From positions 1-10,687 of the forward strand of contig PWZW01000095.1 of the NCBI GenBank assembly GCA_003567255.1: a stretch of DNA of 10,687 nt, written 5' to 3'. Below the pieces are notes generated by a model. The model had not been told where the DNA came from, did not search any database, and worked only from the letters and a program-made list of their open reading frames with translations. This DNA comes from Puniceicoccaceae bacterium (lineage in GTDB: Bacteria; Verrucomicrobiota; Verrucomicrobiia; Opitutales; Coraliomargaritaceae). Below, piece after piece: positions 1-5,835 of this stretch; position 1 is the first letter of the stretch; every line of letters starts with the position of its first letter. Made by a program: the position numbers and the translations under genes.

Positions 1-103
1 AAGTGCTTACACCCTGATCCTATCGCTTTCGCTCCTTCCAGTTTTCCAACTCCCCCTCCTGCTTTTCCACCAAAAAATGGAGGTCACAAGCAACGATTAC
101 AAG
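1..103. repeat. 103-bp direct repeat, copy A
   Basis: Positions 1-103 are identical to 476-578 (constant offset of 475); identity stops at 104 versus 579. The match may continue left of the window, because copy A begins at the first base. The repeat covers the last 27 codons, stop codon and 3' flank of the small membrane-protein gene at 495-896. It therefore duplicates a gene end rather than a mobile-element terminus. Both copies have the same orientation. Confidence 0.97.
20..103 (-). pseudogene. Orphan 3' end of the small membrane-protein gene
   Basis: On the minus strand this fragment encodes the same last 27 residues as the intact copy at 495-896 (from LVIVACDLHF to WKERKR, then stop at 20-22). 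It has no start codon. The first codon beyond the repeat junction (104-106, TGA on the minus strand) is an in-frame stop, so it cannot be a longer gene. It retains most of the last membrane helix and the charged tail. I infer a leftover of a duplication or cassette exchange at the 3' end of an RHS locus. Confidence 0.8.
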
Positions 104-113
104 TCAGCGCGAC

Positions 114-174
114 GGGGTCAAACGTAGAATTTAAATATTCAGGTGGAAAATGTTTAAATTCTATGTTTGACCCC
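114..174. repeat. Long imperfect palindrome (possible MITE or IS hairpin)
   Basis: The arms 114-139 and 149-174 are inverted repeats of 26 bp with two mismatches and a 9-base loop (140-148). Each arm ends in GGGGTCAAAC-like sequence pointing outward, with an AT-rich inner part containing GAATTTAAA. No transposase gene lies nearby. From memory, similar GGGGTCAAA-ended hairpins flank REP-associated tyrosine (Y1) transposase elements, but I cannot verify this here. A non-autonomous element or an IS end are both possible. Confidence 0.6.
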
Positions 175-204
175 TTTGCCGTTTTTGGCATCGAGCCATC
201 TAAG

Positions 205-247
205 TGTTACCGATGTCCTTGTGCTATCTGTTACCGATGTCTTTGTG
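205..247 (+). repeat. Pair of 19-bp direct repeats, IS-end-like
   Basis: The sequence TGTTACCGATGTCCTTGTG at 205-223 recurs at 229-247 with one mismatch (C to T), giving a 24-bp spacing. Repeated short direct motifs of this kind are typical of transposase-binding sites at the ends of IS21- and IS481-like elements, but no transposase is present. The identification as an IS end is inference; the repeat itself is directly visible. Confidence 0.6.
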
Positions 248-260
248 TCGTACCCGCTTA

Positions 261-328
261 CGACCCTTTTGCTGTTCCGACCCTTTTGCTGTTCCGACCC
301 TTTTGCTGTTCCGACCCTTTTGCTGTTC
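261..328 (+). repeat. Four exact tandem copies of a 17-bp unit
   Basis: The unit CGACCCTTTTGCTGTTC is present at 261-277, 278-294, 295-311 and 312-328 with no differences. The exactness suggests recent expansion by slippage or selection for identical protein-binding sites. A related degenerate copy (GACCCCTTTGCCGTT) lies at 170-184, at the right edge of the palindrome, which suggests the patches share an origin. There is no spacer structure, so it is not a CRISPR array. Confidence 0.95.
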
Positions 329-475
329 CATTTAGTCGCTTTTTTATATTTTAGCCGCCTTCTCGTCGGAGACATTTTGTCCAGTCACTGTTTTTCAGCA
401 AAATTCTACGACCATTTTGGACGAAAATAGCCGTTTTTTCCGATGACAATTTGAGCAAAATTACGATGTCAAAAA
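329..475. other. AT-rich spacer, no gene seen
   Basis: No start codon with a convincing ribosome-binding site and no recognisable protein appears on either strand. With 104-328 it makes up the 372 bp separating the two 103-bp repeats. It ends in a run of A bases (471-477) that abuts copy B. Confidence 0.6.
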
Positions 476-489
476 AAGTGCTTACACCC
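471..489 (-). terminator. Weak candidate terminator after the membrane-protein gene
   Basis: On the minus strand, just after the stop at 495-497, the sequence GGGTG-TAAG-CACTT is followed by a run of T (471-477 read as TTTTTTT). The stem is only five pairs and two of them are G-U, so folding would be marginal. The T run and the position just past the stop codon are the main support. Confidence 0.25.
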
Positions 490-578
490 TGATCCTATCG
501 CTTTCGCTCCTTCCAGTTTTCCAACTCCCCCTCCTGCTTTTCCACCAAAAAATGGAGGTCACAAGCAACGATTACAAG
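476..578. repeat. 103-bp direct repeat, copy B
   Basis: Identical to 1-103. This copy is embedded in the intact membrane-protein gene and contains its last 27 codons. It is therefore probably the original, and 1-103 the detached duplicate. Confidence 0.97.
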
Positions 579-896
579 AAATACACAAAACATAAGCAAT
601 GCGGCCATTACCCGGCTAATTTCTGGATTAAGCGCTACAATTACCAAAATTACAGCGCTAATGGGAAGTGAAATATAGCGTCGCCAACCAGCAACGTCTT
701 CTAACATTCTGAATTTTTTTCGAAAAATAAAACTAACAATCAAAGCAAGCGCGAAAATTGAAAAATAGATTTCTTCACTGTAAACACTCAATGAAAAACC
801 AACCCCAATGATCAAAGTGATCGACAGATTAACCACTTTCGCCGAGGGCGTTTTAATCAAATTTAGTTTTGCTCCTCGCATATCCACTTTTCGCAT
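495..896 (-). CDS. Small four-helix membrane protein, candidate RHS immunity protein
   Basis: The 133-residue product has no motif I recognise. Four hydrophobic stretches at about residues 21-40, 42-58, 74-91 and 95-117 predict an inner-membrane protein, and it ends in a charged tail (EKQEGELENWKERKR). It follows the RHS gene on the same strand, and the ATG at 896 overlaps that gene's last 34 bp. Alternative starts are ATG at 881, or a TTG at 860 with GGAG ten bases upstream, which would remove the overlap. Tight coupling to the RHS 3' end is the usual place for the immunity gene of an RHS toxin. A membrane protein there would suit a toxin acting at or from outside the membrane. The region is AT-rich (37.5% G+C at 601-840), unlike its neighbours. 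The immunity role is inferred from position only. Confidence 0.65.
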   Translation of the reverse strand: MRKVDMRGAKLNLIKTPSAKVVNLSITLIIGVGFSLSVYSEEIYFSIFALALIVSFIFRKKFRMLEDVAGWRRYISLPISAVILVIVALNPEISRVMAALLMFCVFLVIVACDLHFLVEKQEGELENWKERKR

Positions 897-2257
897 TTAT
901 TTAATGCTGCGGCGTTCTGCAAATATTCACCGACTGCATATGTAGCTGCAGCAACGGCCAATCCTAAAGGATGGGGATTACGCGGCTTAGGAGTAGCCGC
1001 ATGCCCGGCAGCGTATCCACCTCCGCCAGCCGCAGCACTGACTGCACTACTACCACTCGTTTTTTTTGCACAATCCTTAGCGTCTAGGTGATTGTGATAT
1101 TTCCAATATCGAACCATATCAAGCACGTTTCCATCATTACAACATTGAGGTGTCCCATATGCTTGTCCCTCTGCACGATACCAGTCGCCATCTTCCTCGT
1201 CTCCACAGCAAGACCAACCTCCTCTATTAGAATTTCTACGGCCCCCAGTTCTTTTCTGAGTGCCGCCACAACATTCTTTGCCAGACTCAAGCTCTTCATC
1301 GCCGCAGCACTCTGTTTGGCCCAACAGATCAAATTTGTTGACGCCGTCGTTACTAACAAAACCATAAAGATTCATTCCACCACGTTCCTCAATCGGATCC
1401 CTGGATGGCCACCTCCCCGTCTGCGGATCATAATATCTGAAGCCGTAGTAATACCAATCAAGATCGTCGACTAACGGCTTGGTGGAGAAGCCGTATTCGC
1501 CGACGAGTGAGCCCTCGATCACATTACCGAAGGGATCGTAGGCGACGGACATGGCGGTGCCACCACTGGAATTCAGCTTCTGCATGATGTTGCCGTTGGC
1601 GTCGTAGAGGGGGTAGAGGTTGCCCTCTTTGAGGAGGCCGCCGACGCCGCCAGCGCCCTGCATAGTACCAGAGAGGTCGAGACCCCAGAGGTAGGAAGAG
1701 TGAAGAGTGAATGATGAACTTCCAACGTCGAATGTGGCAATGCGGTTCCATCCGTCGTAGACGTAGAGTTCGACGTTGGTGCCGTCGTCTTTTTTGACGA
1801 GGCGGCCCTGGTAGTCGTATTCGAAGTCGATGGAGATGGTGCCGTTGTCGGCCTTGATCAGGCGGTTTTCGCCGTTCCATGAGTAAGTCCACGGGCCGCT
1901 AGAAATGAGGTTTCCGTCGAGATCGTGGACCGGGCTGACGCTGTCGATCGCGGTGTATTGATTGAGGGCGTTGGCGGTGTAATTCTGGCTGCCGTTAAAG
2001 TCGACGGTGGCTCCGGAGCGGTTGCCGATCATGTCGAAGGTGTAGCTGGGATTCCAGGAGGCGGCGGTTGTTTCGACGCTATTGCTGGATCCGATGACTT
2101 GGCCAAGGGCGTCGTAGCTGAAGGTGTCTGTGCTGCTGGTAATCGCACTTCCAAACTGGGCGCGTTCGGTGCGCTGACCGAGGGCGTTGTAGGTGTAGGC
2201 GTAGTTACTGACTACGCTGGTGCTGCCTACGGTGCGATTGTTCTCGATGTTCGTCAT
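863..2257 (-). CDS. RHS repeat-associated core protein, 5'-truncated, with variable C-terminal tail
   Basis: The 464 residues contain YD-type repeats (YTYNALGQRT, FSYDALGQV, FEYDYQGRLV, YVYDGWNRI) over about 1-180. The RHS-associated core follows (YDANGN 218-223, YDPFGN 240-245, GFRYYDPQTGRW 272-283) and ends in DPIEERGG...FDLLG at 287-313. RHS proteins usually run to over 1000 residues and form a shell around a C-terminal toxin; most of the shell is missing here. RHS-like reading (TVSDGTDTFTYGYLAD) stays open upstream of this ATG to 2398, where an in-frame stop ends it. The ATG at 2257 is simply the first available one. Residues 315-464 are unlike the core: four CC pairs (317, 329, 350, 372) and two small-residue segments (403-420, 431-450) of the kind seen in membrane-active peptides. 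No nuclease, deaminase or protease motif is evident. It could be a secreted toxin remnant, a cassette donor or a pseudogene. Confidence 0.8.
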   Translation of the reverse strand: MTNIENNRTVGSTSVVSNYAYTYNALGQRTERAQFGSAITSSTDTFSYDALGQVIGSSNSVETTAASWNPSYTFDMIGNRSGATVDFNGSQNYTANALNQYTAIDSVSPVHDLDGNLISSGPWTYSWNGENRLIKADNGTISIDFEYDYQGRLVKKDDGTNVELYVYDGWNRIATFDVGSSSFTLHSSYLWGLDLSGTMQGAGGVGGLLKEGNLYPLYDANGNIMQKLNSSGGTAMSVAYDPFGNVIEGSLVGEYGFSTKPLVDDLDWYYYGFRYYDPQTGRWPSRDPIEERGGMNLYGFVSNDGVNKFDLLGQTECCGDEELESGKECCGGTQKRTGGRRNSNRGGWSCCGDEEDGDWYRAEGQAYGTPQCCNDGNVLDMVRYWKYHNHLDAKDCAKKTSGSSAVSAAAGGGGYAAGHAATPKPRNPHPLGLAVAAATYAVGEYLQNAAALNKCEKWICEEQN

Positions 2258-2382
2258 TGCGTTGCGGCCGGGCTCATACGAATAAGCGACAGTGTGCGCC
2301 GGACCGGTGACGGTTTCAAGTAGATTACGCGTATCGGCGAGATAACCGTAGGTGAACGTGTCGGTGCCGTCGGAGACGGTTT

Positions 2383-2427
2383 TTAGGTGCCGAAGGGGTC
2401 ATTCCGTAAATCTTTGAATAAACTCAT
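2383..2427 (-). other. Orphan translation start (14 codons) out of frame with the RHS gene
   Basis: On the minus strand an ATG at 2427 has AAGGA five bases upstream (the TCCTT at 2433-2437 on the plus strand). It opens MSLFKDLRNDPFGT and stops at 2383-2385. That end overlaps the point where the RHS-like frame begins, one frame away. I do not recognise the peptide. It may be the start of a gene whose remainder was replaced by RHS sequence, or the start of this RHS gene cut off by a one-base indel. Confidence 0.25.
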
Positions 2428-2552
2428 GATATTCCTTGGGAAGCGCTTTTTCTCGGGCCGAACTAAAGTATGTTTACCACGAACTCAAAAAAGTTGGTGC
2501 GGTCCCAGAAAAATTTCAATTTTTACGGAGTGGCCCATTTTGCTTTCCGTTG

Positions 2553-2570
2553 GCAGGGTCCCCACCCTGC
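2553..2570. repeat. Perfect 7-bp hairpin with CCCC loop
   Basis: GCAGGGT at 2553-2559 and ACCCTGC at 2564-2570 are perfect inverted repeats around CCCC. There is no T run on either side, so it is a poor intrinsic terminator. It may be a dispersed intergenic palindrome. Confidence 0.5.
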
Positions 2571-3012
2571 GGAAGGCGGTAAGGTTTGGTTTTCATCTTG
2601 CTCAGCCAGTCACATACAAGGAAATCATAGAGACATCGCTTGTTCAGTCGCCCTGCTTACTGAATTCAATGGGCGCATCCAAATTGAAAGCGGTAGTGGA
2701 TCGGCCAAGGGTTCACTGGGACAGCACCCCGGGGCAGGCGTGGTGTTGGAGTGTGCGGAGGCTGGGCGTGCTTGCGCGGGTAGTACGCATAGACATCGGA
2801 GAAAACCTTGCCGTTGGATCGGGTGCTACGACGCAATCCTGCAAAGTGGACAAACATGTCAAAGAACCGACCGAAAAACAGGGAGTCGGCGTCGCCTGTC
2901 CTGCCGTAGCTCTTGCGAAATAGGAAGAAGCTGAACAATCTGCATAATCTTCACCATCTGGCATACGCCATGTGCACACGCCTATGGTTGGCTTGTGGAG
3001 TCATCTCCATCT

Positions 3013-3085
3013 GCGGGGCGCGAGCGAGTGCGCGCGCCACAGTTCGCTGCTGGGCCGTCCGCGGGGCGCGAGCAAGTGCGCACGC
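3013..3085 (+). repeat. Two GC-rich 25-bp direct repeats, REP-like
   Basis: Copies at 3013-3037 and 3061-3085 (48-bp period) differ at two positions. Each starts GCGGGGCGCGAGC and contains self-complementary GCGCG/CGCGC or GTGCGCAC sequence able to fold. They lie just past the rlmD stop codon, a common place for REP-type intergenic elements. Whether they recur elsewhere in the genome cannot be seen here. Confidence 0.6.
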
Positions 3086-3105
3086 TGTAGGGGGCCGCTT
3101 TACCC

Positions 3106-4335
3106 CTATGTGTGCGAACGCACGAGGGTGGCGACGTTTTCGATGTGGCGGGTTTGAGGGAAAAGGTCAAATGGCTGGATACTTTCGATAGTATAGCCGC
3201 CGTCCAAAAAGATGCGCAGGTCACGAGCTTGGGTAGCGGGGTCGCAGGACACGTAAACGATCCGCTTGGGCTGAAAGCTTAACAATTGATTTCGGAAGCT
3301 TTCATCACAGCCTTTTCGCGGCGGATCAATGATCACACTGGTGTCGGAACCATTCAGTTTGATTCGTTCAAAAATGGCGGCTGCATTATTCAGATGGAAA
3401 CGAACGTTGCTGATATTGTTGAGCTCGGCGTTGACCTTGGCCCAACTGACCGAAGGCTCGCTGATCTCTACCCCGATGACCTCCTGAAAGTGTGTCGAGG
3501 CATGGAGGGCAAACAAGCCGCCACCACAGTACGCGTCGATCAGATTATTGACCCCAGCTCCCCTCGCCTTAGTGATGACATGCTCGACCATGGCGGGGAG
3601 GATGAAGGGGTTATTCTGAAAAAACTCACCCGCCTTGAATTGAAAGATAAGGTCGCCCACTTTTTCGGAGGCGACTGCCTTGGGATCGCTCACCACGCCT
3701 TCAAGAGCATCACGAAGCAACAAGGTTCCCCCGGAGCGGCGGCGTTTGGCACCGCCCGCCCGACGCGCTGCGGCCCGCGCGCTGGGTAGCTCTTCATTGA
3801 TGGGGTCGGTGGCGATGGGACATTGGGCTACGTCAATCAGCGCACTGCGGGTTCCATATTTTAAAAACCCAATCGGTTGATCGCCGTTTTTGTCCGGCTT
3901 TTGGTAGTGCGGCGTGAGTTTGGAACGGTATCCATATACTTTGGGCGATGAAATCGGCGGAAGAACCGGGTGATCAATCCCTCCTATTTTTTCCATGAGC
4001 TCCTGCACATGCACTTGCTTCCATTCGAGTTGCGCGGGGTAAGCAATGTGCTGGTACTGACATCCACCACATTGCGTGTATAGCTTGCACTGCGGCTCCA
4101 CTCGCTCCGCAGCCGGTTCCAGCACTTCCACTAGATCGGCGTCAGAGTAGTTTTTAAAATTCCGAAAAATGCGGGCGCGGACCTTTTCCCCGGGAATCAC
4201 AAAAGGGACCATGACCACCCAGCCGTCGATCCGGCCGAGCCCGAGACCGAGGTTGGTCAAACTCTCAATCTTCACTTCGACCTCAGCATGGTAAGGGAAT
4301 GGATCAGGAACAAAATTCTTGGGTGCAGTGAGCAT
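3106..4335 (-). CDS. rlmD: 23S rRNA (uracil-C5)-methyltransferase, RlmD/TrmA family
   Basis: This SAM-dependent enzyme methylates a uracil C5 in RNA; RlmD acts on U1939 of 23S rRNA. The 409 residues start with a TRAM RNA-binding domain (about 15-75). Four Cys then match the family's 4Fe-4S ligands (C83, C89, C92 and C172, spaced CX5CX2C). The methyltransferase domain has FFQNN (238-242), the SAM-site DAYCGGGLFAL (268-278), DPPRKG (337-342), YVSCDPAT with nucleophile C364, and HIEN with the likely general base E399. The C364-E399 distance equals that in E. coli RlmD as I recall it. The linker at 185-203 is Ala/Arg-rich and very GC-rich but sits where the family varies. The exact target base (U1939, U747 or tRNA U54) cannot be settled from sequence alone. 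It is the last gene of the minus-strand run, 44 bp after the TraB-family gene. Confidence 0.9.
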   Translation of the reverse strand: MLTAPKNFVPDPFPYHAEVEVKIESLTNLGLGLGRIDGWVVMVPFVIPGEKVRARIFRNFKNYSDADLVEVLEPAAERVEPQCKLYTQCGGCQYQHIAYPAQLEWKQVHVQELMEKIGGIDHPVLPPISSPKVYGYRSKLTPHYQKPDKNGDQPIGFLKYGTRSALIDVAQCPIATDPINEELPSARAAARRAGGAKRRRSGGTLLLRDALEGVVSDPKAVASEKVGDLIFQFKAGEFFQNNPFILPAMVEHVITKARGAGVNNLIDAYCGGGLFALHASTHFQEVIGVEISEPSVSWAKVNAELNNISNVRFHLNNAAAIFERIKLNGSDTSVIIDPPRKGCDESFRNQLLSFQPKRIVYVSCDPATQARDLRIFLDGGYTIESIQPFDLFPQTRHIENVATLVRSHT

Positions 4336-4379
4336 GCCTCTCTGTTTGATACTAGACGGGTTAGGGCAACCAAAAAAAA

Positions 4380-5285
4380 TTACTGGCTGATGCGGGTGAT
4401 CGTAAAGCCGTCAGCCTCAAGCAGGCGGGCGATTGAGGTCTCCCCATAAAAATGCCCGGCCCCAATGGCGAAAAAGTGGCTGCGCTCCGGATGCTCGCGG
4501 AGCATCGTCCCAATCCGCTCAGCCATCACCCGATTGCGGTCGTAAAGTATGCTTTGGGTGAACTGTTCGTTGAGTTCCGGATCACTGAAGGACATTTCCT
4601 GCAAAAATTTCCCGAACGACTCGCTGTCGCCGCTCAAATACCAATCAATCATTTCGCGCATTTGATCGCGTCCGGTCTCCCACTTTTCCGTAAAAATTTT
4701 AAGGGTTTCTTCCAACATTTCGACTTGCTGCGCGAGCGTAAGGGCGTCGAAAACCGAGACTTGTTCTTCGATGGTTTCGAGACCTCCCACCAGCTTACCT
4801 TCCTGGACGGCACGGTTGTAGAGAGCTTCATCCAGGACTTTCTCGGTGGGGTATTTGAGCTGCTGCTCAAGGATGGGCAGGGAAGCAGACAGTGCCCAGA
4901 TCTGCAAAATACCGAGCCCTTCCATACTCAACAATGGATTAATTCTCCGTAGCGTCTGATCGGCCCGGCGGTAGGTTTCCTCGCTTAAGATATCGCGCGC
5001 GTGCTGGCCTTGCGGTAGCATCATGAAGGGAACCGTTTTCGCTATATCCTCTGGCGCCATTGGCAATTCCGCGAAAAACGCATCGCTTTCAGTAAAAGCT
5101 TGCTCAACTGACGCCGGTAAATTCGTCACCTCCGGATTGGGCAGGTGAATGGTGCCAAAGATGTGCGACACGGCACCTTCCCCTTCTACTTTCCAGAGAA
5201 AGGGGGTACTGGCGAGACTGGCTTTGGCAAATAATAAGGTGCCGAGCAGGAGAAGGATCGAGATACGGGATGGGGAAACGTTCAT
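4380..5285 (-). CDS. TraB/GumN-family protein, predicted secreted
   Basis: The 301-residue product begins with a signal peptide (hydrophobic 8-20, likely cleavage near ASLAS at 22-26), so it should be exported. The mature part matches the TraB/GumN fold related to the TIKI metalloprotease group. It has GTIHLP (44-49, with H47), E73 in an AELP segment, GGLET (167-171), a DRN pair region (249-251) and GAGHF (275-279, with H278). These conserved His/Glu residues are the proposed metal site. The bacterial members have no well-established substrate, so I assign only the family. It has the same direction as the thioesterase gene upstream (91-bp gap) and rlmD downstream (44-bp gap), consistent with co-transcription. 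All key motifs are present and the length is normal. Confidence 0.85.
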   Translation of the reverse strand: MNVSPSRISILLLLGTLLFAKASLASTPFLWKVEGEGAVSHIFGTIHLPNPEVTNLPASVEQAFTESDAFFAELPMAPEDIAKTVPFMMLPQGQHARDILSEETYRRADQTLRRINPLLSMEGLGILQIWALSASLPILEQQLKYPTEKVLDEALYNRAVQEGKLVGGLETIEEQVSVFDALTLAQQVEMLEETLKIFTEKWETGRDQMREMIDWYLSGDSESFGKFLQEMSFSDPELNEQFTQSILYDRNRVMAERIGTMLREHPERSHFFAIGAGHFYGETSIARLLEADGFTITRISQ

Positions 5286-5376
5286 AGGACCACCAAATCG
5301 CTTCCGCTGCTTTTGAGCAATCCGTAATTGAAGCTATCGGGGCAAGGAGCGGGGAATACCGAGAGGCTCTCAGTCG

Positions 5377-5796
5377 CTAGCCCACCCAAGCTTCCAGGGC
5401 TTGGCGAAAGCCCTGACTCCACTCTGTCGGCTGGTGGGTCTTCCCGGAGAGCTTACAGACCGTGCGTGATCCGGAACAATGGACGACCCCTTGAGGGTCG
5501 GAAAACTTAAATTGCATGGTCACCCCACCCGCCCGAATCCGCGATATGGTGTATTCAACCATGTATGGCCCCGGCTTGCGCACGGGCACCTTGAAGGCTG
5601 CATCAAGACTGTGGACGACCACGTAAATGTCCTCATCCCGCTCCGGATTAAAGTCCTCGACCCCGAGTAAACGTTCAAAAAATGCCTGCTGCGCACGTTC
5701 AAGGTGATGAAAGTACCGGGGATGATGAAGGACGCCGAGTGCATCGAGTTCATCGAAAAATATTTCAGTCTCAAAGGTAAATGGCTTTTTCTGCAT
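5377..5796 (-). CDS. Acyl-CoA thioesterase, hot-dog fold (4HBT/YbgC-like)
   Basis: The 139-residue protein has the single hot-dog domain size of YbgC/FadM thioesterases, which hydrolyse acyl-CoA to the free acid in the cytoplasm. The diagnostic N-terminal motif is DELDALGVLHHPRYFHHLERA-like (residues 15-35). D18 falls at the position of the catalytic Asp in YbgC (TDAGGVVYH-type motif), followed by the HxxYxxxxExA pattern. The strands after residue 58 (VVVHSLDAAFKVPVR) also fit the family. Chain-length preference cannot be read from sequence. It lies 39 bp after mpl and 91 bp before the TraB-family gene, in the same direction. The ribosome-binding site is weak (GGAAG about 17 bases upstream), so coupled translation from mpl is possible. 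Confidence 0.85.
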   Translation of the reverse strand: MQKKPFTFETEIFFDELDALGVLHHPRYFHHLERAQQAFFERLLGVEDFNPERDEDIYVVVHSLDAAFKVPVRKPGPYMVEYTISRIRAGGVTMQFKFSDPQGVVHCSGSRTVCKLSGKTHQPTEWSQGFRQALEAWVG

Positions 5797-5835
5797 GAGT
5801 CGAAAGTGACGGGCTTCCGCCGCATGTCAAAGTAC

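Larger units (their letters stand above)
2428..3105. other. 678-bp region with no supported gene
   Basis: Open frames exist on both strands (for example minus 2666-2938 and plus 2387-2923), but none resembles a protein family I know. They overlap one another antisense and lack good ribosome-binding sites. The region separates the end of rlmD from the RHS fragment. It contains a hairpin (2553-2570) and GC-rich repeats (3013-3085). It may be decayed remains of the RHS gene's 5' part or of another accessory gene, though I see no YD-repeat residues in it. Confidence 0.5.

Noticed and set aside
261..328. Tandem repeats as a possible CRISPR array
   Set aside because: The 17-bp units abut with no spacers between them, and there is no cas gene in the window.
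1925..2323. Plus-strand open frame of 132 codons
   Set aside because: It is antisense to the RHS core, whose YD-repeat motifs are unmistakable, and its Val/Gly-rich translation reflects the codons of the opposite strand.
2387..2938. Open frames on both strands (plus 2387-2923 and 2470-2934, minus 2666-2938) as genes
   Set aside because: They overlap in opposite directions, show no family motifs, have Cys/Arg/Ser/Pro-rich shadow-like composition and no good ribosome-binding sites.
3742..3790. Ala/Arg-rich, GC-rich stretch in rlmD (residues 183-199) as an inserted element
   Set aside because: The frame and flanking family motifs are intact, and the linker between the fourth Fe-S Cys and the LLLRDALEGV segment is variable, so an insertion is not needed to explain it.
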